DNA of 64,000 nucleotides from Candidatus Bathyarchaeota archaeon. Lineage in GTDB: Archaea; Thermoproteota; Bathyarchaeia; Bathyarchaeales; Bathycorpusculaceae. The position numbers were made by a program, and so were the translations under genes. The notes under the pieces were generated by a model. It searched no databases and was not told where the DNA came from. It worked only from the letters and a program-made list of their open reading frames with translations. Of this stretch, positions 35,187-42,920 are shown piece after piece (positions within the stretch are counted from its first letter, which is position 1; the number at the start of each line of letters is the position of its first letter). Where the stretch lies: the NCBI GenBank assembly GCA_026014685.1, contig JAOZHW010000007.1, forward strand, positions 492,946-556,945. Direction: 5' to 3'.

Positions 35187-36425
35187 TTATCTGTTTTTGA
35201 TTGCCACGACTTTCAGGATAAGGAAAGCCAAAAAGAAAGCGGAAGCAGCAATCAAAAACGTTGAGAGATAGCTAAGTTGCGCTGATATGTAGGGTCCAAA
35301 GAATGCGCCGATGCCTGTGCCTAAACCGACCAAGCCATCGAATAATCCAGATTTACCCTCTGGGATAAGCTCCATGGATAGAGAAATCATCATGATGTAG
35401 TACATGCCAAACGCGAAGCCTAAGAAGATGAGGATGAGCCCAGTGGAGAGGGTGGGGAAAAAGGCAAATTCGATAACGCCGATCAAAGCTAAAATAAGTA
35501 CACTGCGGAAGAGGACGAAACGGGGGAGTTGTTTGCGTAGATCCATCGAGCGTGCCTTGTTTCGAATCAACAGATACCCTGCAGTTGCGCCGATGGAGAC
35601 CAGAATGTAGGAGATGTAAACCATGCTTTCTTGTCCATTGAAAATCTCTTTTAGGTAGACAGGGAGCGGCGTGAAAAAGAGGCTTGTGGCAAGTGCAAAC
35701 ACTACGATTGCTAGGGCGAAGCCTCTAAAGTTTTCCTGTTTAAGCGAACCCTTCCAGCGTAAGCTGTAGGATTCTATGCCGCGGTAGGCGAAGTCGATTT
35801 TTCTCTCAATGCCAACTAGGCGCCTCTCAAAAATCATCATGGGATCTGCGATTAACACAACCGACAGTATGAACGCAATCAGGCTTAGTATGCTACAGAG
35901 GTAGAGCGTGTAGGTTGCTAAAACCCCTGAACTCAAAGTAGCAGTAAAGCTAAACAACCCCAAACTAAACACTAACCCGATGACCAGCCCCAAGATGAAA
36001 CCGACCTCGGTTAAGGCTTCGTAGAACCCATAAGACCTCTCCCACTCGTCTCGGCTGTAGTGCTCGGCTATGAGGACGTTTTTTGGTGCTTCATGAGAGA
36101 CGTGCAGCACCTGCATGACGACGTAGAGGGCGACGAAGACAAGTATGTTTTGAGCTACTGGTAACGTCATAAGGAACAGAATTATGGCTGAAGAAGAGAA
36201 AGAGAGCAGTATGAAGGCTTTGTAGTGGCGGGTTGCGTCGCAGAGGTAACCCCACAGAAACGAGGCGGGAATGGAAGCAAAAACCGCTATCGAAGTCATG
36301 ATACCTAATGCTACGAGTGGTCCGCCTAGGATGCTGGTGTCGTTAAAGGCGACTAGATATAGCGGTATGAAGACGCTTAACAGTCCGAACGCTATCTCGT
36401 GAAAGAAGAATCCAAGCCGCCACAT
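35187..36425 (-). CDS. MFS transporter
   Basis: 412 aa from ATG 36425 (MWRLGFFFHEIAFGLLSVFI). A GTG at 36467 would add 14 residues. About twelve membrane helices are seen, with a charged central cytosolic loop (ERRLVGIERKIDFAYRGIES). This fits the major facilitator fold, and the SFLWGYLCDATRHYK segment resembles the loop 2-3 motif. Substrate is unknown. A TATA-like GTTTTAATTTTACC near 36450 would start transcription at about 36427, so a leaderless mRNA from ATG 36425 is likely. Repeated palindromes flank this promoter. Confidence 0.85.
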   Translation of the reverse strand: MWRLGFFFHEIAFGLLSVFIPLYLVAFNDTSILGGPLVALGIMTSIAVFASIPASFLWGYLCDATRHYKAFILLSFSSSAIILFLMTLPVAQNILVFVALYVVMQVLHVSHEAPKNVLIAEHYSRDEWERSYGFYEALTEVGFILGLVIGLVFSLGLFSFTATLSSGVLATYTLYLCSILSLIAFILSVVLIADPMMIFERRLVGIERKIDFAYRGIESYSLRWKGSLKQENFRGFALAIVVFALATSLFFTPLPVYLKEIFNGQESMVYISYILVSIGATAGYLLIRNKARSMDLRKQLPRFVLFRSVLILALIGVIEFAFFPTLSTGLILIFLGFAFGMYYIMMISLSMELIPEGKSGLFDGLVGLGTGIGAFFGPYISAQLSYLSTFLIAASAFFLAFLILKVVAIKNR

Positions 36426-36433
36426 GCGAACAG

Positions 36434-36499
36434 ACCACCTCGAGGTAAAATTAAAACCTTCTCCCACAAAAAACAGGATGCCGTCGAACCACCTCGAGG
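36434..36499. promoter_or_regulatory. Repeated ACCACCTCGAGG operator-like sites at the MFS promoter
   Basis: The 12-mer ACCACCTCGAGG, containing the palindrome CCTCGAGG, occurs at 36434-36445 and again at 36488-36499, 54 bp apart. One copy lies between the proposed TATA box and transcription start of the transporter gene, and the other lies upstream of the TATA box. This suggests a repressor that bridges two sites. Regulator unknown. Confidence 0.45.
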
Positions 36500-36610
36500 C
36501 TCTTTAGCACCTAATTGCATAAAACTCCATGGAATATGATTAGAATCTGTTTTGGGCTAAATCCTTAATAGAGAGATATTCAACTTCTTACTGCGCTGGA
36601 GACAGATTCA

Positions 36611-37021
36611 ATGGCAAAGTTCAAAGTCATAGTTTCCGACCCACAATCGGGAGCATCCAAAGTAGTAGAGCTCGAAGAAGCACGCGCAACACCCTTCATC
36701 GGCAGAAAAATCGGTGAAACCTTAGACGGCGCAGTAGTAGATTTACCAGCTCACAAAATCCAAGTAACAGGCGGCTCAGACAAAGACGGCGTACCCATGA
36801 GATCAAACGTCCATGGCGGTGGCCGCAGAGCAGTAGTTCTCAGTGGAGGAGCAGGTTTCAAATCCACAAGAAAAGGCGGCCGCAAACGCAAAACCGTCCG
36901 CGGAGAAATCATAACTGACGAAATCGTCCAAATTAACCTCAAAATCGTTGAACGCCCCGCGGGAGCAGCCCCAATACTGAAACCAGCAGCTAAAACTGAG
37001 CAGGCTGCACCTCAAGCCTAA
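36611..37021 (+). CDS. rps6e: Ribosomal protein S6e
   Basis: 136 aa. KVIVSDPQSGASKVVELEEA, then FIGRKIGETLDGAVVDLPAH, and GGSDKDGVPMRSNVHGGGRR are the S6e signature. The Ala/Pro-rich tail is a lineage feature. It is followed 92 bp later by the aIF2-gamma gene, a common archaeal pairing. Confidence 0.96.
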   Translation: MAKFKVIVSDPQSGASKVVELEEARATPFIGRKIGETLDGAVVDLPAHKIQVTGGSDKDGVPMRSNVHGGGRRAVVLSGGAGFKSTRKGGRKRKTVRGEIITDEIVQINLKIVERPAGAAPILKPAAKTEQAAPQA

Positions 37022-37113
37022 TTTTTTTCGCTTAGGGCATGCTCAAAACTTATAAACTCCATTAATTAATTCCTTTTACGATTCCAGAACTTATCTAAAA
37101 GAAGAAGAAAACT

Positions 37114-38364
37114 ATGAGTAACCCATCTAAGGCTCCACTACCCAAACAGCCAGAAGTCAACATCGGCACCATAGGTCACGTTGACCACGGCAAAACAACA
37201 CTTGTCCAGGCATTAACAGGCACTTGGGCTTCACGGCACAGTGAAGAACTCAAACGTGGCATCACTATAAAACTCGGCTACGCAGACATGCCCATATACA
37301 AATGCCCCAAATGCCCCGAACCCAAAAACTACACCATCCACCCCGTCTGCCAAAACTGCAACAGCCCAGCCGAATTCGTCCGCGCCATCAGCTTTGTTGA
37401 CGCACCTGGACACGAAGCCTTAATGGCAACCATGCTCAGCGGCGCAGCCATCATGGACGGCGCCATCCTCGTTATCGCCGCAGATGAACCCTGCCCTCAA
37501 CCCCAAACCCGAGAGCATCTTGCAGCGGCAGAAGTCAGCGGCATCAAAAACATGATTATAGTTCAAAACAAAATCGACATAGTTGACAATAAACGAGCCC
37601 TAGAAAGCTACAAGGAAATCAAAGCCTTCGTTAAAGGCACGGTGGCTGAAAACGCACCCATCATCCCAATCTCAGCTCAACGTATGATTAACATCGACGT
37701 CTTACTTGACGCCATACAAACCATCATCCCAACCCCTCACCGTGACCCAAACCTGCCACCGATGATGTACATCATCCGTTCTTTTGACACAAACAAACCA
37801 GGCACCACCATCGAAGGCTTAGAAGGCGGCATCATAGGCGGCACCATAGTGCAAGGCAAATTCTCGGTAGGCGACGAAATAGAAATCCGCCCCGGCATCA
37901 TGGCAGAGCGAGAAGGCAAAACCGTCTACGACCCCCTCATAAGCGAAATCGTCAGTTTACATGCAGGCGACCAACAAGTCAAAGAAGCCACCTGCGGCGG
38001 ACTCATCGGCGTCGGCACCCTACTCGATCCCTCCTACTCTAAAGCAGACGGCTTAACAGGTAGCATCGCAGGCAAAACAGGGCAACTGCCTCCAACCGTG
38101 ACAGAAATCACCATGGAGACACATGTGCTTGAGCGTGCAGTGGGAACTAAAGAACTCCTCAAGGTAGAGAAAATCAACCCTGACGAAGCGCTGCTGCTTC
38201 ACATTGGCGCGGCGGTTAACGTAGGAAAAGTCGTCAACATAAAGCAGAACACCATAAAAGTCAAGTTGACAAGACCCATCTGCGCATTGCCAGGTTCACG
38301 GGTTGCCATCAGCAGAAAAATCACTGCCCGATGGAGACTCATCGGATACGGACTCATAAAGTAG
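37114..38364 (+). CDS. eif2g: Translation initiation factor aIF2 gamma subunit
   Basis: 416 aa GTPase. G1 GHVDHGKTTL (about 16-25), the zinc knuckle CPKCPEP...CQNC (about 66-86), G3 DAPGHE, G4 NKID and G5-like SAQ are in order. Two beta-barrel domains follow. It forms the core of the heterotrimer that carries Met-tRNAi to the small subunit. Start ATG 37114 after AAAAGAAGAAGAAAAC. Confidence 0.96.
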   Translation: MSNPSKAPLPKQPEVNIGTIGHVDHGKTTLVQALTGTWASRHSEELKRGITIKLGYADMPIYKCPKCPEPKNYTIHPVCQNCNSPAEFVRAISFVDAPGHEALMATMLSGAAIMDGAILVIAADEPCPQPQTREHLAAAEVSGIKNMIIVQNKIDIVDNKRALESYKEIKAFVKGTVAENAPIIPISAQRMINIDVLLDAIQTIIPTPHRDPNLPPMMYIIRSFDTNKPGTTIEGLEGGIIGGTIVQGKFSVGDEIEIRPGIMAEREGKTVYDPLISEIVSLHAGDQQVKEATCGGLIGVGTLLDPSYSKADGLTGSIAGKTGQLPPTVTEITMETHVLERAVGTKELLKVEKINPDEALLLHIGAAVNVGKVVNIKQNTIKVKLTRPICALPGSRVAISRKITARWRLIGYGLIK

Positions 38365-38368
38365 CTGG

Positions 38369-38800
38369 TTAGTCTCTCACTAACCCTTTCTTCTGCAAGA
38401 AATCGTGCGCTTTAAGCAGGATGTCTTTGGCGTTTTTGAAAGTTAACTTCTCCATCGTCTGCTTGTAGTCCAGCCAGATGTAACCGATGTGTTCAAACGA
38501 GATTTGGACCTCTTCAACGTTGGATTCGATTATGAAGAATACGACTTCTTTGTTTATGGTTTGGCCCTGTCGGCGGTAAAAGTAGTTGATGGATTCACGG
38601 AAACCGTCGATGAAGTGTGCGTCGGTTATGCCTGTTTCCTCCATCAATTCCCGTGTTACGGTTTGTTTTTCGGTTTCGTTGACTTCTTGGTTGCCTTTAA
38701 CGAAGTCCCAGTGCCCCGCAGTGTAGTTTAACATGAGGTAGCGGGTTTTTTCTTGATTGTTAATGAATATAACTGCGCCACAAGATTTTTCGCGGAGCAC
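38369..38800 (-). CDS. Nudix hydrolase (Ap4A-hydrolase-like)
   Basis: 143 aa. A complete Nudix box is present: G-x5-E-x7-REUxEExGU, seen as GNQEVNE...RELMEETGI (about 35-57). The N-terminal KSCGAVIFI and the HWDFVKG lead-in are typical of archaeal bis(5'-nucleosyl)-tetraphosphatases. It is convergent with aIF2-gamma, with a 4-bp gap between stops. Substrate not certain. Confidence 0.88.
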   Translation of the reverse strand: MLREKSCGAVIFINNQEKTRYLMLNYTAGHWDFVKGNQEVNETEKQTVTRELMEETGITDAHFIDGFRESINYFYRRQGQTINKEVVFFIIESNVEEVQISFEHIGYIWLDYKQTMEKLTFKNAKDILLKAHDFLQKKGLVRD

Positions 38801-38934
38801 TCTTGTTTTTCACCTATCTGCTTCAATTCATAAACTCTTAATATTTAAATTAATAGCAAAAGCCGCCAATTTAGCCGCCGCAGAAAACCTTTAAGCCCCC
38901 AAACAACCATAACCCCCACAAGGAGCCACATGCA

Positions 38935-39354
38935 GTGACGGCTTCACCCAAAAACCAACCCCTCAAAGTCATCTTGGATTCCAACGCGTTTTTTGTACCC
39001 TTAGAGTTCAAAATGGACATATTCGAAGAACTCAAAAGGCTACTGGGAAGGAACCTAGAGTTTATTCTGCTCTCGCCTGTGAAGGCTGAATTGGAGGTTT
39101 TGGCAGCGGGGGATGAGCCGAAACTCCGTCGACAAGCCAATTTTGCGCTGCGGCTAGCTGAGAAGTGCAGGTTGGTGGCTGTGGAGGGCCGCGGCGAAGC
39201 AACTGACGACGCTATTGTGCGTGTCGCCCAAAGCTGGGGGGTGCCTGTGTTTACGAATGACAGAATTCTAAAGCAGAGGCTAAGAGATATAAGTGTGCCA
39301 GTGATTTATCTGAGACAAAAATCGCGTCTAGACATTGACGGGTTGATATCGTAG
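38935..39354 (+). CDS. PIN-domain ribonuclease (Fcf1/Utp24-like)
   Basis: 139 aa from GTG 38935, preceded by AAGGAG. PIN acidic residues appear in VILDSNAFF, in SPVKAELEVLA, in ATDDAIVRVA and in VFTNDRIL. The gene sits directly before Rpo7 with stop and start adjacent. This is the conserved archaeal aIF2-gamma/PIN/Rpo7 neighbourhood, where the PIN protein is thought to act in rRNA processing rather than as a VapC toxin. No antitoxin gene is adjacent. Confidence 0.85.
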   Translation: MTASPKNQPLKVILDSNAFFVPLEFKMDIFEELKRLLGRNLEFILLSPVKAELEVLAAGDEPKLRRQANFALRLAEKCRLVAVEGRGEATDDAIVRVAQSWGVPVFTNDRILKQRLRDISVPVIYLRQKSRLDIDGLIS

Positions 39355-39948
39355 ATGTTCAAACTGATTACTCTTCAAGACACTATCCGCATCCCGCCCG
39401 AAACGTTCGGTAACCCCTTGGAGAAAGTGGGCCGCGAACAGGTTAAACAGAAATACGAGGGCGTTGTGGATGAAGAATTAGGCTACGTCATCGCCGTAAC
39501 AGGCATAGAAGTTAGCCCCATCGGCAAAATTATTCCAGGCGACGGAGCAACATACCATAAAGTAACCTTTTCCCTGCTCACATTCTACCCCATCATACAG
39601 GAAGTCGTTGAAGGCGACGTTGTGGAAATCGCTGACTTCGGCGCATTCGTCCGCATCGGACCAGTCGACGCACTACTCCACGTATCACAATTGATGGATG
39701 ACTACATCAGCTACGACGAAAAACAAGGCGTATTGCTGGGTAAGGAATCTAAGCGTAAACTCAGCGCAGGCGACCAAGTCCGCGCCCGTATAACTGCCGT
39801 CTCGATGGGTCGCGCAGGCAGCAGCGGCAAAATAGGCATAACCGCAAGGCAACCCTTCCTAGGCAAACTTGACTGGCTCAAAGAAGACCAAACTAAAGGC
39901 GCAGAAAAGAAGCCTGAAGCCCCCGCAAAGGAGCATAAGGAGAAGTAG
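39355..39948 (+). CDS. rpoE1: RNA polymerase subunit Rpo7 (RpoE')
   Basis: 197 aa. It has an N-terminal tip domain (MFKLITLQDTIRIPPETFGN) and a C-terminal S1 domain (EVVEGDVVEIADFGAFVRIG, then PVDALLHVSQLMDDYISYDE). With Rpo4 (49172-49510) it forms the polymerase stalk. The start ATG follows the PIN gene stop immediately, so translation is probably coupled. Confidence 0.95.
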   Translation: MFKLITLQDTIRIPPETFGNPLEKVGREQVKQKYEGVVDEELGYVIAVTGIEVSPIGKIIPGDGATYHKVTFSLLTFYPIIQEVVEGDVVEIADFGAFVRIGPVDALLHVSQLMDDYISYDEKQGVLLGKESKRKLSAGDQVRARITAVSMGRAGSSGKIGITARQPFLGKLDWLKEDQTKGAEKKPEAPAKEHKEK

Positions 39949-39950
39949 TT

Positions 39951-40136
39951 ATGAGCGAAAAAGCATGCACCAACTGTCACTTCATAACCAAAGAAAATGT
40001 TTGCCCAAAATGCAGGTCTACCAGTTTTAGCGAGGACTACAGCGGTTTAGTGGTCATGTTTGACCCCGCCCATAGCGCCATCGCGAAATCCATGAACATT
40101 AAAGAGAAAGGCAGATACGCGCTTAAAGTGCGTTAA
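39951..40136 (+). CDS. spt4: Transcription elongation factor Spt4 (RpoE'')
   Basis: 61 aa. One zinc ribbon (CTNCHFITKENVCPKCRSTS) plus the FSEDYSGLVVMFDPAHSAIAK segment define archaeal Spt4, partner of Spt5/NusG. The two-base gap from Rpo7 and the GGAGAAG ribosome site indicate one operon. Confidence 0.94.
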   Translation: MSEKACTNCHFITKENVCPKCRSTSFSEDYSGLVVMFDPAHSAIAKSMNIKEKGRYALKVR

Positions 40137-40190
40137 CACGGTAGCTTCTTAACTGCCTGCCACTTTCTATTTTAATAGAGGATTCAACTG

Positions 40191-40718
40191 ATGAAGGTAG
40201 AGTACACTCTAACACCGAGGTTACGTGTCTTCTTAAAAGAACCCTTCGGCACCCTAATTGAGGGTCCACCGAAAGAAACCATGCGTAAACTAAAAGACCT
40301 AATAACTCAAGAAAAGCCGCCATGTGTGGTTTCCGTCGGCGACGTCGTCTCTATAAACATGCATCAAAGCGGCATACACCCCCAGTTGACGGTTATCGAC
40401 TACATTTCTCTGCGCGATCAACCCCTGCCAAAACAAGCACCAGTAGAAAAAACCGTGACCGTAAAGAACCCGCAGGGAACCCTAAGCGACGAAGCCATCT
40501 CCGCCATCAAATCCGCGTTGGAAGCCAACATCCATACCCACATCGTGGTGGAAGGCGAAGAGGACTTGTTGACCCTCATAGCGGTTTTGTATGCGCCAGA
40601 AAACTCGTTTGTCATCTATGGGCAGCCATATATGGGTATAGTTGTGGTAAAAGCATCTCCTCAGAAGAAAGAAGAGGTAAAAGTGTTCCTAAAAGAGATG
40701 AAAGCTTCGAAAAGCTAA
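40191..40718 (+). CDS. GTP-dependent dephospho-CoA kinase (DUF359 family)
   Basis: 175 aa. PFGTLIEGPPKETMRKLKDL, VVSVGDVVSINMHQSGIHPQ and VEGEEDLLTLIAVLYAPENS with YGQPYMG are the conserved blocks of DUF359, shown in Thermococcales to be the archaeal dephospho-CoA kinase using GTP. It makes the last step of CoA synthesis. Its place between Spt4 and S24e is the usual archaeal order. Confidence 0.9.
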   Translation: MKVEYTLTPRLRVFLKEPFGTLIEGPPKETMRKLKDLITQEKPPCVVSVGDVVSINMHQSGIHPQLTVIDYISLRDQPLPKQAPVEKTVTVKNPQGTLSDEAISAIKSALEANIHTHIVVEGEEDLLTLIAVLYAPENSFVIYGQPYMGIVVVKASPQKKEEVKVFLKEMKASKS

Positions 40719-40761
40719 ATAAGAAGATAGTTGTTTGAATTTACGCCCTAAGTGAACATTA

Positions 40762-41070
40762 ATGCAAATAAAAATAGAAACCACCAAGGAAAACCCGCTG
40801 CTCAAAAGGACCGAAGTAGCTTTCACGATCGTTCAAGGTCCAAAAGAGAAAACACCTGCACGCTTAGAAGTCAAGAAAGCGGTCGCAGCAGAAATGAAAG
40901 TCGGCGAAGAAGTCGTATACGTTAAACGTATGCGCACCAAAACAGGAACCAGCATCACACAGGGAGTTGCTAACGTTTACCAAACTGTTGCTCAAGCTAA
41001 ACTAGTTGAGCCAGAACACATCCAAAAAAGAAACACTCCAGCTAAAGCTAAAGAAGAGGCGACCGCATAA
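40762..41070 (+). CDS. rps24e: Ribosomal protein S24e
   Basis: 102 aa. MQIKIETTKENPLLKRTEVA, then VGEEVVYVKRMRTKTGTSIT, is the archaeal S24e pattern. Its TAA overlaps the ATG of the S27ae gene (TAATG), indicating coupled translation. Confidence 0.94.
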   Translation: MQIKIETTKENPLLKRTEVAFTIVQGPKEKTPARLEVKKAVAAEMKVGEEVVYVKRMRTKTGTSITQGVANVYQTVAQAKLVEPEHIQKRNTPAKAKEEATA

Positions 41071-41330
41071 TGGCACCAGCACCAAAGAAAGAAGAACCAG
41101 CAGCAGCGGCAACCGAAGCAGCCGCGCCAGCAAAGAAAGCAGAAAAAGGCAAAAAACCCAAAAAACACAAAGAAGAAAAAGGCGTCAAAGCCATGTACAA
41201 AGTCGAAGGCGACAAACTTTCTCGCGCACGCCCAACCTGCGAACGCTGTGGCCCCGGCTACTTCATGGCAGACCATCACAGCCGCTACACTTGCGGTCAC
41301 TGCGGTTTAACGCGGTTTAAGCAGAAATAA
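41070..41330 (+). CDS. rps27ae: Ribosomal protein S27ae with Ala/Lys-rich N-terminal extension
   Basis: 86 aa. The C-terminal CERCGPGYFMADHHSRYTCG with HCG is the S27ae zinc ribbon. The first about 45 residues are an Ala/Glu/Lys-rich extension (EEPAAAATEAAAPAKKAEKG) that most archaeal homologues lack. The position after S24e is canonical. Confidence 0.93.
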   Translation: MAPAPKKEEPAAAATEAAAPAKKAEKGKKPKKHKEEKGVKAMYKVEGDKLSRARPTCERCGPGYFMADHHSRYTCGHCGLTRFKQK

Positions 41331-41375
41331 GCAGTTTTAAATCCCTCAACCGCACTATTTCTTTTTTGACCTAAC

Positions 41376-41807
41376 ATGCTAAGAGTAAACGTAGTTATAT
41401 CTAGCATCTCTGCAGAGCGATTCTGGGACATCCGCAAACCTGTCCCCCCAATCCAAATCAATACCAACATCAACGTGGTGGGGATGGAGAAGAAGCCCGA
41501 TGAATCGCTTGAGGTGCCCTTCATCTTATCCATCGCTTATAACCCGTCGATTGCGCAGATGAGCATAAAAGGCAACGCATTCGTCATGGGCGAAAAAGAA
41601 GAAGTTGACCGTGTCCTTAAGGAATACGAGCAGAAAAAACCGCCAGCACAGATAATCATCCAATCCATATCTAACGTAGTATTCATCGAATCCGTCTTGA
41701 TATCGCGCACGCTTAACATACCACCCCCGATTCCGTTACCTCAGATTCCCGAGACAGGAGCCAAACCGCCAAGCGGCAAACCAGAAGGCAGAGACTACAG
41801 CCGATAA
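41376..41807 (+). CDS. Conserved uncharacterised protein after S27ae
   Basis: 143 aa, ATG 41376. It is mostly beta (LRVNVVISSISAERFWDIRK, then VPFILSIAYNPSIAQMSIKG) with one amphipathic helix (EEVDRVLKEYEQKKPP) and a Pro-rich end (PPPIPLPQIPETGAKPPSGK). This pattern of hydrophobic strands plus a helix slightly recalls SecB-like chaperones, but I would not assign that. It lies 45 bp after S27ae and is likely co-transcribed. Confidence 0.65.
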   Translation: MLRVNVVISSISAERFWDIRKPVPPIQINTNINVVGMEKKPDESLEVPFILSIAYNPSIAQMSIKGNAFVMGEKEEVDRVLKEYEQKKPPAQIIIQSISNVVFIESVLISRTLNIPPPIPLPQIPETGAKPPSGKPEGRDYSR

Positions 41808-41811
41808 ATGA

Positions 41812-42111
41812 CTATGTTGATGCTCGAAGCCGCGGAAACTTTAGTTGTCCCACATGCTTAAGTATCCACTGCACAAGTTCATCGTAAACTTCTGCCCCTG
41901 CCTCTGTTAAAGACACCGAACCGTTATCGTCAACCACCACAAACCCCTTTTTTGACATCCAATCCAAATACTTTACCAACTTGTCGTATGACAACTCTGT
42001 GCATGTGGCTAGCGCAGTTTTGTTTACTTTATTCTTTTTCTTCAATGCCTTTATGATTCGGGCAACGACGTAGAGGTCAGGTTTAGAGCTCAGCGCTTCT
42101 GAGTTCATCAC
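41812..42111 (-). CDS. Small winged-helix protein (ArnR1-like)
   Basis: 99 aa. DLYVVARIIKALKKKNKVNK, TALATCTELSYDKLVKYLDW and MSKKGFVVVDDNGSVSLTEA form one winged-helix domain of the type common in archaeal small regulators. Its start overlaps the end of the upstream membrane protein gene by 29 bases, which suggests a shared transcript and perhaps joint function. Target unknown. Confidence 0.7.
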   Translation of the reverse strand: MMNSEALSSKPDLYVVARIIKALKKKNKVNKTALATCTELSYDKLVKYLDWMSKKGFVVVDDNGSVSLTEAGAEVYDELVQWILKHVGQLKFPRLRAST

Positions 42112-42766
42112 TCAACCTCCGTAACTCGCACTGGAGCTTGTCTATTGCTCGAATTTCATTGAACCGTTTTGTGAGGTCATACCTCAAATAGACGATAATT
42201 GATAGAAAAGAAAAGTGAAATGAAGCGTAGCCAAGTGCTCCTATTCGATGAAGAACCAAATAGGTGATGAGATTCAACACAAAACCTATTATAAAGAAGA
42301 ATATGAACCCGTAAGCCGCTCCTTTAACAAGGCTGTACATCGCATAACCCAATCTGCCCGAAGAAACAACATCAAAAGAGTTATCCCAATCTAGCTCTGA
42401 CAAAAGTTTAAGCGCTGAAGGGAACCCCTTAGAAAGCTCCTTTTTCCACTCTCCAGTCTTGACCTCCTTCATCTTGCTTCGAACAAAGAGAATACCTACT
42501 AGAACTCCCACTGATGGAATAAGCACTATGGGGAAATTCAGGAAGAACCGCTCAAACTCATTATATGCGCTTAAGAGGCCAAAGAACGAAATTGTGAGGT
42601 TAACAGCAATGCAAATCGCGATGGAGCTAATAACGATTATTGTGAATTTTTTCAGGTACTTTTCGAGGACGTTGTATTTTTTGATTTCATCGAGTGTTTC
42701 CATTAGCTCAGCTACTTTCGAAACAACATTCTCTTCTGTCATTGAGCTTGTGCTCTTTTCAGACAT
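42083..42766 (-). CDS. Four-helix membrane protein
   Basis: 227 aa. Charged helices at the N-terminus (about 1-38) lead to membrane segments at about 42-65 (FTIIVISSIAICIAVNLTIS), 77-97, 147-172 (GAAYGFIFFFIIGFVLNLIT) and 180-195. The tail is a coiled coil (IRAIDKLQCELRRLSDELRS). The downstream winged-helix gene overlaps its end. No family recognised. Confidence 0.65.
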   Translation of the reverse strand: MSEKSTSSMTEENVVSKVAELMETLDEIKKYNVLEKYLKKFTIIVISSIAICIAVNLTISFFGLLSAYNEFERFFLNFPIVLIPSVGVLVGILFVRSKMKEVKTGEWKKELSKGFPSALKLLSELDWDNSFDVVSSGRLGYAMYSLVKGAAYGFIFFFIIGFVLNLITYLVLHRIGALGYASFHFSFLSIIVYLRYDLTKRFNEIRAIDKLQCELRRLSDELRSAEL

Positions 42767-42809
42767 ACTGCCCCAACATACCTCTCTCTATATTCTGCCC
42801 ACAGGGCGA

Positions 42810-42857
42810 TAAAGTTAACTTTACGGCGCATATAAAACAAACTCTCTCGCAGAGAGT
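42810..42857 (+). promoter_or_regulatory. Promoter of second PQQ protein: palindrome, TATA box and hairpin
   Basis: A 14-bp perfect palindrome TAAAGTTAACTTTA (42810-42823) lies just upstream of the TATA box CATATAAAAC (about 42829-42838). A 7-bp stem hairpin ACTCTCT-CGC-AGAGAGT follows at 42841-42857. A second TATA-like CATTATAAAA lies at about 42888. The palindrome could also affect the divergent membrane protein gene. Confidence 0.45.
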
Positions 42858-42920
42858 CAGTCTAATTAATTCATTTTCTCAACAAGACATTATAAAAAAA
42901 TAAGGAAAAGTGAACTATAA

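Noticed and set aside
38935..39354. VapC toxin call for the PIN protein
   Set aside because: No antitoxin gene is adjacent and the gene sits in the conserved aIF2-gamma/Rpo7 operon, which favours an rRNA-processing role.
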